A DNA stretch of 39,646 bases from Hungatella hathewayi WAL-18680 (GCF_000235505.1 NZ_JH379027.1:3326842-3366487); one strand, 5' to 3'. Counted from the stretch's first letter, positions 16,345-23,868 are shown. Translations and numbers: made by a program. The notes: generated by a model from the sequence alone, not told the origin.

Positions 16345-16958
16345 TGCTCCTCCATTCGATGTGGCATCGTTTTTACAACATCAGAATAGTTTCTCTGGTC
16401 AAGCAGGATTTCATAATCGCACTTTAACCGGTCATTTCGAACAAACACAGAGTCGTCCTCATATTCTCCGAAATGGTTCAGAGATTCCTTACCAACAATT
16501 TCATCCACATCGTCTACCTCTTCATCATTCTCATCAGCCAGAACTTCGTCTGCATAGTAAGTGAGGCTGATTTTTTCATACTCTTCAAATTCGCCAAATT
16601 CCTCTGGCGAGATGACATAAGGTTTTTCCACAAACGCCGCTCCTTTCTTTTCCTCAACCGTTTTGGAATAATCCGTATAGCCCTCTTTCTGAATGATAGA
16701 TGCGTACTTTTTGAAATCCATGTCATCTTCATCCTTCGAAGTTCTATCTTCTGCTACTTTAAGGCCATCTCGAAAACCTTCCACAAAACTCTTTCCCGCT
16801 TCCTCTACGATTTTCCTTTCGGCATAAGCTGCTTTTACAGAGTCGATTTCTTCTTGAGCAATCAGCTCATATTTTCGTTTCAGCAGTTGCCATGTACATA
16901 CAGAACCAATTCCCGCTCCAGCAATAAAAGCAAGGAAAGTCAATCCTTTACTGCTCAT
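16341..16958 (-). CDS. Membrane-anchored acidic phage protein (205 aa)
   Basis: Started at ATG (MSSKGLTFLAFIAGAGIGSV) after GAGGAGGAAGAGG. One N-terminal membrane segment is followed by a helix and a long acidic region (ADENDEEVDDVDEIVGKESL). The conserved-looking end HFGEYEDDSVFVRNDRLKCD is one I associate with phage proteins encoded beside the 182-residue protein downstream. It is probably anchored with its bulk in the cytoplasm; role unknown. Confidence 0.75.
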   Translation of the reverse strand: MSSKGLTFLAFIAGAGIGSVCTWQLLKRKYELIAQEEIDSVKAAYAERKIVEEAGKSFVEGFRDGLKVAEDRTSKDEDDMDFKKYASIIQKEGYTDYSKTVEEKKGAAFVEKPYVISPEEFGEFEEYEKISLTYYADEVLADENDEEVDDVDEIVGKESLNHFGEYEDDSVFVRNDRLKCDYEILLDQRNYSDVVKTMPHRMEEQ

Positions 16959-17112
16959 CCTCTTCCTCCTCATTCCTGATTGTCATTACGGTTATTGCCA
17001 AACCGCCAAAAAGGAAGGAGACACTCAACAGAATGCCTCCCATAATATGTCTTTTTCTCTTAGTGTCCAGAACGTAGTCCAGTACCGATATCACATTTTC
17101 CAGTCCGTCCAT
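16948..17112 (-). CDS. Small one-pass membrane protein (54 aa)
   Basis: ATG (MDGLENVISVLDYVLDTKRK) after AAAGGAGCACTGAT. Hydrophobic stretch GGILLSVSFLFGGLAITVM, then an acidic end (NEEEEDEQ) overlapping the next gene start by 11 bases. Function unknown. Confidence 0.7.
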   Translation of the reverse strand: MDGLENVISVLDYVLDTKRKRHIMGGILLSVSFLFGGLAITVMTIRNEEEEDEQ

Positions 17113-17113
17113 A

Positions 17114-17215
17114 TCAGTGCTCCTTTCCCGTTGACAGAATTGCAATCCCACCAACGAAACAGATACCCGACATAGCCGCTAATGTATAAGACACAAATGC
17201 TAAAAGATTACGCAT
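17114..17215 (-). CDS. Tiny membrane peptide (33 aa)
   Basis: MRNLLAFVSYTLAAMSGICF followed by VGGIAILSTGKEH, nearly all hydrophobic. ATG after GAAAGGAGAATCATT, with the stop one base from the next gene's start. Below usual length cut-offs, but the strong ribosome site and tight packing argue that it is translated. Confidence 0.6.
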   Translation of the reverse strand: MRNLLAFVSYTLAAMSGICFVGGIAILSTGKEH

Positions 17216-17231
17216 AATGATTCTCCTTTCT

Positions 17232-17801
17232 TCACTCATACTTTGAAAAATAATGATTTTCAACTTGAAACATTGGAACGCCATATGCGCTGTATTCTCC
17301 CGCTGTAAAGAATACAACATCATAATTTCTCCTTGACTCCAGTTCCTCGTAGACAAGGTCACAAATATCCTCGCGTACTTCACACCTGTCTACTCGGCCA
17401 TTCCACATAGATGAAAATTGATTCGGCTGGTAAATCACCTCATATACTGTATCAGGAAAGTGTTCAGAATCTACCCGATTCAATATGGTATCGATAACAA
17501 GCCGCTTCCCTTCTTCGCATTCACCTTCTGCTTCAGCCATAGTAACCAGGGCGATTAACTCTACATCTTCTCTCGACATTTTTGGTATAGCTTCTTCTGA
17601 TCTCCCCATTTTCTCAGTGGCAATTGGAATGGATTCCTCTTGCGAAACCGTAATAATCGGTTCTGTCTTTTCGACAATGCTTGCCCTAGGTATTGCTACA
17701 ACGTCTTCCCCTTCTGAGCGGAATTCAGATACAAAGAATGAAGATGCTATCATGATACCGCACAATATCGGAACCGTTATTACTTTGATTAACCTGCGCA
17801 T
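17232..17801 (-). CDS. SleB-type cell-wall hydrolase (Hydrolase_2)
   Basis: 189 residues, ATG after GGGAGGAATTT. The N-terminal signal or anchor (VITVPILCGIMIASSFFVS) is followed by a Ser/Glu linker. From about residue 75 comes the Hydrolase_2 domain: EDVELIALVTMAEAEGECEE (the Glu of AEAEGE is the expected catalytic acid), IDTILNRVDSEHFP, YQPNQFSSMWNGRV and the end VFFTAGEYSAYGVPMFQV. Members cleave peptidoglycan glycan strands (spore cortex or phage entry/exit). It could open the wall for transfer or release, but no holin or virion genes accompany it here. Confidence 0.85.
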   Translation of the reverse strand: MRRLIKVITVPILCGIMIASSFFVSEFRSEGEDVVAIPRASIVEKTEPIITVSQEESIPIATEKMGRSEEAIPKMSREDVELIALVTMAEAEGECEEGKRLVIDTILNRVDSEHFPDTVYEVIYQPNQFSSMWNGRVDRCEVREDICDLVYEELESRRNYDVVFFTAGEYSAYGVPMFQVENHYFSKYE

Positions 17802-17822
17802 AAATTCCTCCCAAATAAAAAG

Positions 17823-17857
17823 CTATCCCTAAGAATTACAGTAACTCCTAGGGATAG
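17823..17857 (-). terminator. Strong terminator after DUF6353 protein 1
   Basis: CTATCCCTAGGAGTTAC on the minus strand pairs with GTAATTCTTAGGGATAG around a tiny loop (17 pairs including mismatches or wobble), then CTTTTTATTT. It follows the stop at 17868. Confidence 0.8.
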
Positions 17858-17867
17858 TTATATTTTT

Positions 17868-18806
17868 TCACATCAAATCCCAGATGTTTCCATCGACATT
17901 GAAATCCAGAAGGATTGCCTGATCAAATCCATTGACATAATCCGAATAGCTCAGATTATCAGAATACAGGCCGAAGTCAATGTAATTATCGCCCTTGGAA
18001 TTTTCCGGATCGTAAACCCATCCCACAATCTGACCAGCTTTTGTTCTCGGAAGTCCGAGCATCTCATAAACCTCATTCAGAAATACACGCTTCTTCGCTT
18101 TCAGCAGATCGTTCGCATAACGCTCCTGAGCTTTGATGAACATCAGATTATATTCATTATTGCTTTCCCAGTGAGGATTCAGAATGGAATTCCCATCTTC
18201 ATCCTGCGTGTACTTTTCAAAGAATCTGGCATAACCGCTGATATCCGCCGGACTTACCACAAATCCGTTCTTCTTAACTTTCTTCTCTTTTCCAGTCTCC
18301 TCATCGATAATCGTTTCGTCAAACTTTTTGGCTTTGAGATTATATTTCAATTCACGGTCAACCTCTTCACCAAACCTCTCGATAACACGACTGCGATACT
18401 CTTTGAATCCCTTATCGATAGCCGCATAAGCTGCTCCCAGAGCCACATTTCTCTTGCGAAGAATGTTGTTAGATGCCAAAATACTGGTAATCGACAATGC
18501 GCCAAGTACAACCGAGGGTCCATACAGTTTAGCAAATTTTACTCCGGTCTGGACATAAATAAGAGTGAGATCCTTTTTTGAATCTTCAACGGAGTAAGAC
18601 TCCCCGGCTTCGGTAACACCTGTCGCTGTCGCTGTATGTACCTTGTCGATATCGTTCTTAGTGTTTTCCACAATCTTGTCCACTTTTGTTGTCGCTTTAC
18701 AAGCCATAACAGCACTTGTAACCACGCCAATAACGCCGGCCACGACGAGAATCTCCGGACTATGTTTTTTTAACTGGAAACCGGTCTTGCTAAGAAAACC
18801 ATTCAT
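17868..18806 (-). CDS. DUF6353-type membrane protein 1
   Basis: 312 residues. It shares a layout with proteins at 20341-21114 and 22569-23348: KHSPEILVV start of a first membrane segment (about 14-35), Lys-rich loop with ATTKVDKIVENTK, second membrane segment (YGPSVVLGALSITSILASNN), and a long soluble C-terminal part. That part contains RNVALGAAYAAIDKGFKEYR and, near the end, EVYEMLGLPRTKAGQIVGW. This is the DUF6353 family by recall. The ribosome site is weak (AAGAG). It is the only one of the three with a charged mid-domain matching KKVKKNGFVVSPADISGYAR. Function unknown; the fixed topology suggests a multimeric membrane protein. Confidence 0.8.
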   Translation of the reverse strand: MNGFLSKTGFQLKKHSPEILVVAGVIGVVTSAVMACKATTKVDKIVENTKNDIDKVHTATATGVTEAGESYSVEDSKKDLTLIYVQTGVKFAKLYGPSVVLGALSITSILASNNILRKRNVALGAAYAAIDKGFKEYRSRVIERFGEEVDRELKYNLKAKKFDETIIDEETGKEKKVKKNGFVVSPADISGYARFFEKYTQDEDGNSILNPHWESNNEYNLMFIKAQERYANDLLKAKKRVFLNEVYEMLGLPRTKAGQIVGWVYDPENSKGDNYIDFGLYSDNLSYSDYVNGFDQAILLDFNVDGNIWDLM

Positions 18807-18810
18807 GCTC

Positions 18811-18834
18811 TTTACAATCTCTGTTTTTTTCTAT
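18811..18834 (-). repeat. Degenerate copy of the 27-bp intergenic motif
   Basis: Minus strand AGAAAAAAACAGAGATTGTA resembles the copy at 20313-20340 (GCGAAAAAAACAG then CTTTAATGG). It lies between the stop at 18837 and the start of a gene that ends in a terminator, as the clear copies do. Tentative. Confidence 0.35.
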
Positions 18835-18836
18835 GG

Positions 18837-19097
18837 TTATTTGTTCTCCTCTTCTACTTTTTCTGTTTTCTTTAAATGGTCAATCAGATGCTGCGTGTAC
18901 CAAAGAATTTTCTCCAAATCCTGGATTCCGTTTTTCTTCTTCCAACGGCAGGCATATTTGATGATATTCGCGGTATCGGCAGCCTCAATTCCTTTTAAAT
19001 CAAAGGTGAAAGCTTCAATCACATCAATAACTTCCATACCCGTTTCTGAAATATAATGATCCGGATGAGATACCATCCTGTCTTCTGACTCATACAT
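18837..19097 (-). CDS. DUF3310 (phage nucleotide kinase-like) protein
   Basis: 86 residues, ATG after AAAGGAGGGATTCAAG. DUF3310 hallmarks: SHPDHYISETGMEVIDVIEA, NIIKYACRWKKKNGIQDLEK and LWYTQHLIDHL. The family includes phage T7 gene 1.7, a nucleotide kinase involved in dTMP/dGMP metabolism. This is consistent with the ThyX-like, MazG-like and HAD proteins elsewhere in the element. It is full length for the family. Confidence 0.9.
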   Translation of the reverse strand: MYESEDRMVSHPDHYISETGMEVIDVIEAFTFDLKGIEAADTANIIKYACRWKKKNGIQDLEKILWYTQHLIDHLKKTEKVEEENK

Positions 19098-19111
19098 CTT
19101 GAATCCCTCCT

Positions 19112-19714
19112 TTACAACGGCATTGGTTTAGGCAATTTTAAAATATAACCATCCCTTACTCGAACCGCCCTGCATCCAGCAATATCAGTCCATCCGTATT
19201 TATTGGCAGCATAATTGTCATTGGATACGTTTGCCAAATCATAAAGATCTGCAACACTAACTACCTCATACTGTGCAATAATTTCGTTCATGGCGTCTAA
19301 TACCGATTCCGCATCTCCACGAGTTTCGAATAAAAGCTCATCATATTCGTAGCTCGTCCGGCTCTTCGGTGCTGTATAATCTTTCTTTCCGCTGTCGTAA
19401 TACTTCTGATAGGATACCTTGGACGCTGTAGAGTTCTTTTTTGACTTCCCAGTTTCTCCATAGAGGATCATATCAATACCATTGGTAACTATATCGGAAA
19501 TTGCCTTTTTTATTGCCGGCACCAGAACATCCATCACAATATAAGATTTTACGTTATTGACATCTTCAGAAATGAATACGTCTGCAAACTTCTGCATTTC
19601 TGATTTTTTCTTTGATTTTACCGTCCCAGAAATCACTTTCTCTACACGTTTTTCGGGAACAAGATTTTTCTGCTCCTCCTTTGATTTGTGGGAATTCGGC
19701 TTATATTCCTCCAT
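19112..19714 (-). CDS. Phage-type protein of unknown function (200 aa)
   Basis: ATG after GAAAGGAGACAACTTA. Lys-rich N-terminus (KKKSEMQKFADVF), then EDVNNVKSYIVMDVLVPAIK, then a Lys/Ser/Tyr linker. The C-terminal domain has RGDAESVLDAMNEIIAQYE, VSVADLYDLA and the end GWTDIAGCRAVRVRDGYIL. I know this arrangement from Firmicutes phages, where it accompanies a small YDGPVxEF protein, as it does here (19714-19920). No membrane segment. Function unknown; the basic half suggests DNA or structural binding. Confidence 0.8.
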   Translation of the reverse strand: MEEYKPNSHKSKEEQKNLVPEKRVEKVISGTVKSKKKSEMQKFADVFISEDVNNVKSYIVMDVLVPAIKKAISDIVTNGIDMILYGETGKSKKNSTASKVSYQKYYDSGKKDYTAPKSRTSYEYDELLFETRGDAESVLDAMNEIIAQYEVVSVADLYDLANVSNDNYAANKYGWTDIAGCRAVRVRDGYILKLPKPMPL

Positions 19715-19920
19715 TAAGTTGTCTCCTTTCCGCTCACCAAACTGATCTTTCCAGGCAATATAATCTTTGTACCCGGAAGTCGGTTGTTTTTCTTTTTAAA
19801 CTGATAAGTAAGGTTTGACCTTGCTTTCTTTTCTGAAACTGCCCGTGTAGAAGCAATCCAGCGATTTGCAACACAATTGTCAAATTCCATAACTGGGCCA
19901 TCATACGAATACATGTTCAT
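19714..19920 (-). CDS. Small conserved phage protein (68 aa)
   Basis: Started at ATG (MNMYSYDGPVMEFDNCVANR) after GGAGGTGAAATTT; the longer frame runs back through a terminator and is rejected. Contains ANRWIASTRAVSEKKARSNL, a pattern shared by small phage proteins. Basic and likely nucleic-acid-binding. Its TAA overlaps the ATG of the next gene by one base. Confidence 0.8.
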   Translation of the reverse strand: MNMYSYDGPVMEFDNCVANRWIASTRAVSEKKARSNLTYQFKKKNNRLPGTKIILPGKISLVSGKETT

Positions 19921-19949
19921 AAATTTCACCTCCGGATAAAAGAAAAAAA

Positions 19950-19979
19950 GGGAAAGCACCTTGTTACAGGTACTCTCCC
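19950..19979 (-). terminator. Terminator after the 88-residue membrane protein
   Basis: Minus strand GGGAGAGTACC pairs with GGTGCTTTCCC (wobbles), loop TGTAACAA, then TTTTTTTCTTTT. It sits 25 bases after the stop at 20004. Confidence 0.8.
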
Positions 19980-20003
19980 TCGTGTTGAAGCACATTTTTT
20001 CGT

Positions 20004-20270
20004 TTAGGCTTCTTCGGAATCCTCTTTTTCATTCTCAATGATTGGTTCTTCGGGTTCATCCCACTCAGCATCGATAATCTGCTGCTCCTTCTGAGCTTTG
20101 ATTTTGGCAATCATCGGCTTACCCACATACCTGTAGATTACAACACCTGCAAGTACGGCTAAACCGATACCGGCCGCAACCTTAAACCCCTTACCAGAAC
20201 TCGCTTTAACGATTTCCTCTGTGGCTGTCTCCATAACCTCTTCGTTGTTCATGATTTCATTGGTTTCCAT
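20004..20270 (-). CDS. Small membrane protein with acidic tail (88 aa)
   Basis: ATG after GAAAGGAGAATAAAC. Acidic N-terminus, then one membrane segment at about 29-48 (VAAGIGLAVLAGVVIYRYVG), then a basic stretch and a strongly acidic C-terminus (EWDEPEEPIIENEKEDSEEA). It is framed by a 27-bp motif copy upstream and a terminator downstream, the standard unit of this region. Function unknown. Confidence 0.75.
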   Translation of the reverse strand: METNEIMNNEEVMETATEEIVKASSGKGFKVAAGIGLAVLAGVVIYRYVGKPMIAKIKAQKEQQIIDAEWDEPEEPIIENEKEDSEEA

Positions 20271-20312
20271 GTTTATTCTCCTTTCAATTTTTGAAAATGT
20301 GTGGTTCTTCTT

Positions 20313-20340
20313 CCATTAAAGCCACTGTTTTTTTCGCGCG
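20313..20340 (-). repeat. 27-bp intergenic motif, copy 1 (weak)
   Basis: Minus strand CGCGCGAAAAAAACAGTGGC then TTTAATGG. It directly follows the stop at 20341 and precedes the 88-residue gene. Confidence 0.55.
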
Positions 20341-21114
20341 TCACATCAGCTCACTGAAATTGTATCTCGGAGCAATACTGTAATCAATCACCAGGCAGGG
20401 AGTTCCATCGCTGGCCAATTGAGAACTAAATGATAGATCAATATACCCATTATCAATATTCCATCCCAACTCATCGCCGATTTTGATATTATCCAGACCG
20501 ACTTCGTAGTAGAAATCATTTAAGGATACATACATCTCATCGCGCATCTGACGATTTAATTCACATTCCGCTTTCTTAATTTTGTCGATATCGCCTTTAA
20601 AATATCTGCCAGAAATCGCGTCATAGCAGAGCGTATTTCCCTTTTCTGTAATGATTACCTCTCTTGTTACCACTGGATTTTTCTCGATTTTATCCTTTGC
20701 AACGGCATCTTTCACAGTTTCGTGCTTCTTCTCTCCGAACATCTTAACGACTTTTCCCTGATAATCCTTGAGAGCGGATTCCGATAAGGTATATGCCGTT
20801 GCAAGTGCTGCATTCCGTTTAGCGTTTACTGAGCTGGCTCCAATTAAACATGCAATGGAGAGGGTTCCCGTAATCGCTGCCGGAATATAACAGAACCAAG
20901 TTGTTTTTACCACATCTGCGACTTCAAGCTCCTCGGCTCCAATTTCCTCTTTTCTTTCCTCAATGAGAATCAGTGCTTTCGGCGTTGCCCGGACCGCCAT
21001 GACAGTCGTTGTGATCATACCGGCAATACCAATTCCTGTAAGAATTTCAGGGCTGTGCTTTGCCATGGATGTTCGAACTGACGACAAAACTTTTGATATG
21101 TTCGATTTCTTCAT
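20341..21114 (-). CDS. DUF6353-type membrane protein 2
   Basis: 257 residues, ATG after GGAGGAATGAGATA, overlapping the stop of the DUF6273-type gene. KHSPEILTGIGIAGMITTTV gives the first membrane segment; FCYIPAAITGTLSIACLIGA the second. Between them lies the family's ATPKALILIEERK loop, after them NAKRNAALATAYTLSESALK. The C-terminus has SLNDFYYEVGLDNIKIGDEL and ends with IDYSIAPRYNFSELM. It is closer to protein 3 (22569-23348) than to protein 1 in these blocks. Function unknown. Confidence 0.85.
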   Translation of the reverse strand: MKKSNISKVLSSVRTSMAKHSPEILTGIGIAGMITTTVMAVRATPKALILIEERKEEIGAEELEVADVVKTTWFCYIPAAITGTLSIACLIGASSVNAKRNAALATAYTLSESALKDYQGKVVKMFGEKKHETVKDAVAKDKIEKNPVVTREVIITEKGNTLCYDAISGRYFKGDIDKIKKAECELNRQMRDEMYVSLNDFYYEVGLDNIKIGDELGWNIDNGYIDLSFSSQLASDGTPCLVIDYSIAPRYNFSELM

Positions 21115-21992
21115 TATCTCATTCCTCCAAATATCACACTGAATATCGTTTTAACCATGTCAAGAGCCTGATTCTCAGTAAAGCCGGCACGAACAAAGCT
21201 GTCCATAATTACTTTGGTTTCCGCTGTTGCTTTATCGTACTGCTTATATTTTTCTAACTTCTCAATTTCCTTTCTCAGAGTATCAATCTCATTTTCTTTA
21301 TTCCAAATTTCCATCTTTAACGCTGCTTCTTTTGTAACCATTACATCATTCTGACAATAATGCAGAATGTCTTCTGAACCAGCATCAAAGCCCCAAGGAT
21401 AACGGCCAGATCTACGGGGCACAGGGCCCCTGGATTCCGGCTTAACCAACCAGAATTCCGGACGAACCCCATGAGAGTCCGAAGCGGGGCCGCAGGCCGC
21501 ATTGCCATCGTAGCTCACACCAGCGAAATGAGCCGAAGAAAACCCCTCTTTTGTAGCATTTCTCAGCCATCCCCACGTAAGCTGATCTTCAAAACAAGCA
21601 ATTCGATTCTTGCACTCTTTCATCAAAGGCAGCTGTTCATCGCTATCTGGTTCCAGATTCTTGTTATCCCATTCGTCTTCGTGACCAACAATCTGTCCAA
21701 CGGTTGGAATAGTAAGTCCGTAAATCTTATCACGCAACTCTTCTGGAAACGCCATAAACAGAACTGTATCCATCCACTTCTTCAGATCGGACTTTTCAAA
21801 CCCGCCTTTGTTTGTAGAGCAGTTATTCATCGGCCGGCAGGTAACATATTCGTCAAATATAAACATGACGCTCTCGTCCGTAACCTTGTGAGCGGTCGCG
21901 GTAAACTCTCCAAGCTCTGCCAGCGGAATGACCATCTGATCTCCTACCTGAATGTTTGCTGTTTCGATTTTCTGCTTTCTTAATGCCTTCAT
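21114..21992 (-). CDS. DUF6273-type protein with C-terminal helical segment
   Basis: 292 residues, ATG after CGAAAGGAGAAACATT. Residues about 15-200 show the DUF6273 layout: VIPLAELGEF, FEKSDLKKWMDTVLFMAF, LTWGWLRNAT, SSAHFAGVSYDGNA and GVRPEFWLV. The family is found in phages and surface proteins of Firmicutes and may form a lectin-like or formylglycine-enzyme-like fold (inference). Residues about 225-292 are a coiled coil (NKENEIDTLRKEIEKLEKYK) and an amphipathic end. Encoded immediately before DUF6353 protein 2, with overlapping codons. Confidence 0.75.
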   Translation of the reverse strand: MKALRKQKIETANIQVGDQMVIPLAELGEFTATAHKVTDESVMFIFDEYVTCRPMNNCSTNKGGFEKSDLKKWMDTVLFMAFPEELRDKIYGLTIPTVGQIVGHEDEWDNKNLEPDSDEQLPLMKECKNRIACFEDQLTWGWLRNATKEGFSSAHFAGVSYDGNAACGPASDSHGVRPEFWLVKPESRGPVPRRSGRYPWGFDAGSEDILHYCQNDVMVTKEAALKMEIWNKENEIDTLRKEIEKLEKYKQYDKATAETKVIMDSFVRAGFTENQALDMVKTIFSVIFGGMR

Positions 21993-22024
21993 AATGTTTC
22001 TCCTTTCGAAAATAAAATTTGTGG

Positions 22025-22315
22025 TTATAAAATAAGACCGAGAAGTGTCTTGGCCGTATTTTCTGCAACTTGAAATATGTGGTTATTTGCTGGATTTTCC
22101 GACAGGTAAAGAAAAAGCTCCATTTTCAATATAAACCCTTCTATCACTAAATCGGCTTCTGTCATCGGATGATCCATAATGGCCAGTAGAATCTCGTCAA
22201 CCGCCCACCGTTCATACGAACGTTCCATAATGGCTGATTTAGGCCAATTTTCTCCCGGTTCAAACAGATGCATATTCGTATAATTCATGATTTTTTGAAT
22301 AGCCTCATCATTCAT
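22025..22315 (-). CDS. Small helical protein upstream of DUF6353 genes, type A (96 aa)
   Basis: ATG (MNDEAIQKIMNYTNMHLFEP) after GGAGCAAGTGCTG; a TTG 15 bases earlier is in frame but less likely. Helical and acidic, ending NNHIFQVAENTAKTLLGLIL. The end resembles that of the protein at 23371-23688 (SSIFTTAKMVGENIQDLLYAM), and both sit upstream of a DUF6353 gene, so they are probably paralogues from a duplicated module. Function unknown. Confidence 0.7.
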   Translation of the reverse strand: MNDEAIQKIMNYTNMHLFEPGENWPKSAIMERSYERWAVDEILLAIMDHPMTEADLVIEGFILKMELFLYLSENPANNHIFQVAENTAKTLLGLIL

Positions 22316-22342
22316 CAGCACTTGCTCCAAACTAAAAAGAAA

Positions 22343-22360
22343 GAGCCCTTGTTAGGACTC
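22343..22360 (-). terminator. Terminator overlapping a stop codon
   Basis: Minus strand GAGTCC-TAACAA-GGGCTC then TTTCTTTTT. The TAA in the loop is the stop codon of the gene at 22352-22522. About 28 bases are identical to the terminator at 27494-27511. Confidence 0.8.
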
Positions 22361-22522
22361 CTCTTCGTTTTCATCATCTTTTTTGGCAAGTGCCTCGTTT
22401 ACCTTTTCTTCAATTTTCTCATCCATTTTCTTTTCGTTTACCCAATCGGTAAGAATACTTACTCCAAATCCGATCACCGTAACTGCAATCCCAATGGCTT
22501 TGATAAAATTTTTGTTTTTCAT
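22352..22522 (-). CDS. Small membrane protein (56 aa)
   Basis: MKNKNFIKAIGIAVTVIGFG then a charged helix (WVNEKKMDEKIEEKVNEAL) and acidic end. ATG ten bases after AGGAGG. One membrane segment. The final codons GAG TCC TAA form part of the terminator stem. Too short for many gene finders; the ribosome site, motif copy upstream and terminator downstream support it. Confidence 0.75.
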   Translation of the reverse strand: MKNKNFIKAIGIAVTVIGFGVSILTDWVNEKKMDEKIEEKVNEALAKKDDENEEES

Positions 22523-22541
22523 AAAGCATTAGCCTCCTTTT

Positions 22542-22570
22542 CATAATACGGTCTGTAATTTTTGCGAATC
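22542..22570 (-). repeat. 27-bp intergenic motif, copy 2
   Basis: Minus strand TTCGCAAAAATTACAGACCG then TATTATG. It begins at the stop codon of DUF6353 protein 3 and ends at the AAAAGGAGG ribosome site of the next gene. Confidence 0.75.
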
Positions 22571-23348
22571 ATTCAAATTTGTTGACCGCCATCGTGTCTA
22601 TAATGATGCACTCCAAGCCATCTTCCAACGTTGATTTGTAATTATCAAAATCTAACCAATAGCAATCCATTTCTTCTATCATATAGCTGATATCCCATCC
22701 GAGTTCATCGCCTCCGTCTATGCCTTCGACACCTAAAAATGACAAGTATTCATTTAATGAACAATCGCCTTTAATGGAAAGATTCCGATTTACATGATAT
22801 TGGGCGTTTAACACCGCTGCCATTGTGGTTCTAAAATACTTCTTTGAGGCAAGATCATAGAAAAGCAACCGTTCACTTTCAGAATCCATGTCCATGTTGT
22901 AAACCTGATAACCCCAGTCGTAGGAAGACACCATGGCATCTTTCGCCATTTCCGCATGGATTTTATCATCCGCATCCTCTCCGTAAACTGTCTTGGCTGA
23001 CTTCCGATATTGCTTATAGGATTCATTGAGCATAACGTATGCACTCATCAAAGAAGCCTGTTTCTTTTGATTTAATGCATTCGCTCCAAAGATACAAGCA
23101 ATAGTTGAAACTCCCAGCAGTACAGAAGGAATATAAGTCAGCCCCGCTACTCGGACGATTTCTAATTTAGTTAGATTTTCGCCCTTCTCCAGCTCTGCCT
23201 CTTTCAACAATTTTATTGCTTTAGGGGTTGCCTGAACAGCCGTAATGGTTGTTGCAATGACTCCAATAGAAGCTACTACCGTTAAAATTGTCGGAGATGA
23301 GCGATATAATTGACGCCCGACTCTTTTCAAGATTTTAACTTTTTGCAT
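22569..23348 (-). CDS. DUF6353-type membrane protein 3
   Basis: 259 residues, started at ATG (MQKVKILKRVGRQLYRSSPT) after CGAAAGGAGAATATT; the longer open frame begins inside the previous gene. Family features: SSPTILTVVASIGVIATTIT (membrane 1), ATPKAIKLLKEAE loop, TYIPSVLLGVSTIACIFGAN (membrane 2), NQKKQASLMSAYVMLNESYK. The C-terminal half has YDLASKKYFRTTMAAVLNAQ and CSLNEYLSFLGVEGIDGGDE, closely mirroring protein 2. Function unknown. Confidence 0.85.
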   Translation of the reverse strand: MQKVKILKRVGRQLYRSSPTILTVVASIGVIATTITAVQATPKAIKLLKEAELEKGENLTKLEIVRVAGLTYIPSVLLGVSTIACIFGANALNQKKQASLMSAYVMLNESYKQYRKSAKTVYGEDADDKIHAEMAKDAMVSSYDWGYQVYNMDMDSESERLLFYDLASKKYFRTTMAAVLNAQYHVNRNLSIKGDCSLNEYLSFLGVEGIDGGDELGWDISYMIEEMDCYWLDFDNYKSTLEDGLECIIIDTMAVNKFE

Positions 23349-23370
23349 AATATTCTCCTTTCGTTTTATC

Positions 23371-23688
23371 CTATTCCATGGCATATAACAGATCTTGAAT
23401 ATTTTCTCCAACCATCTTAGCGGTGGTAAATATAGAACTGTTCTGTTGATTCATAGAAGCAAAGTCATCCATTTTTTCTGTAAATGATCGAGCCATCGCT
23501 TCTAAATTTTTTATGGACGTTTTAGTCTGGGGAAAAATATGATCGGCTACATAATTTCGAAATTCTCCAATCGCCCACAATGTATTGCTCACCCTAGTGA
23601 ACTCTTTCTTGTCGAATACCGGATTTGGCAACCATTCGTCCATTTCGTACATATCACATAGAATCAACGCCAATTCGTCCAAACTCAA
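23371..23688 (-). CDS. Small helical protein upstream of DUF6353 gene, type B
   Basis: About 105 residues. The start is uncertain: TTG at 23688 lies 11 bases after AAGGAGG, while GTG at 23700 overlaps the ribosome site. Sequence SLDELALILCDMYEMDEWLP and later NNTLWAIGEF-like helices; no membrane segment. The C-terminus resembles that of the 22025-22315 protein. It immediately precedes DUF6353 protein 3. Function unknown. Confidence 0.7.
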   Translation of the reverse strand: MSLDELALILCDMYEMDEWLPNPVFDKKEFTRVSNTLWAIGEFRNYVADHIFPQTKTSIKNLEAMARSFTEKMDDFASMNQQNSSIFTTAKMVGENIQDLLYAME

Positions 23689-23742
23689 ATTTCTGACCAC
23701 CTCCTTAAAATCCCCCTTTCTTGATTGATAAAAAATAAAAGA

Positions 23743-23811
23743 GAACCAGTATCGGACTCGAACCGATTACCTCCACGGAAGTGTGACGCTCTACCAATGA
23801 GCTAACTGTTT
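23743..23811 (-). tRNA. tRNA-like gene, probable Gly(UCC) with shortened anticodon arm
   Basis: Minus strand. D arm TAGCTCATTGGTAGAGC and T arm ATCGG-TTCGAGT-CCGAT are standard. The acceptor AAACAGT pairs with ACTGGTT with one mismatch, and pairing can extend outward to ten bases (GAGAAACAGT with ACTGGTTCTC). The anticodon arm is three bases shorter than normal: a four-pair stem (TCAC/GTGG) with a six-base loop ACTTCC, which would place UCC as anticodon (Gly). There is no encoded CCA; a T-rich run follows and may end transcription. It could be functional after odd folding, a pseudo-tRNA or a tRNA mimic. Confidence 0.65.
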
Positions 23812-23813
23812 CT

Positions 23814-23842
23814 CCATAATAGGAATTGTAAATTTTGCGAAG
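23814..23842 (-). repeat. 27-bp intergenic motif, copy 3 (in front of the tRNA-like gene)
   Basis: Minus strand TTCGCAAAATTTACAATTCC then TATTATGG. It abuts the tRNA-like gene and lies just after the terminator at 23853-23868. Confidence 0.75.
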
Positions 23843-23852
23843 TAAAAAGAAA

Positions 23853-23868
23853 GAGCCATTGCTGGCTC
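23853..23868 (-). terminator. Terminator after the 72-residue protein
   Basis: Minus strand GAGCCAGCAATGGCTC then TTTCTTTTT. About 30 bases are identical to the terminator at 25933-25948. Confidence 0.85.
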
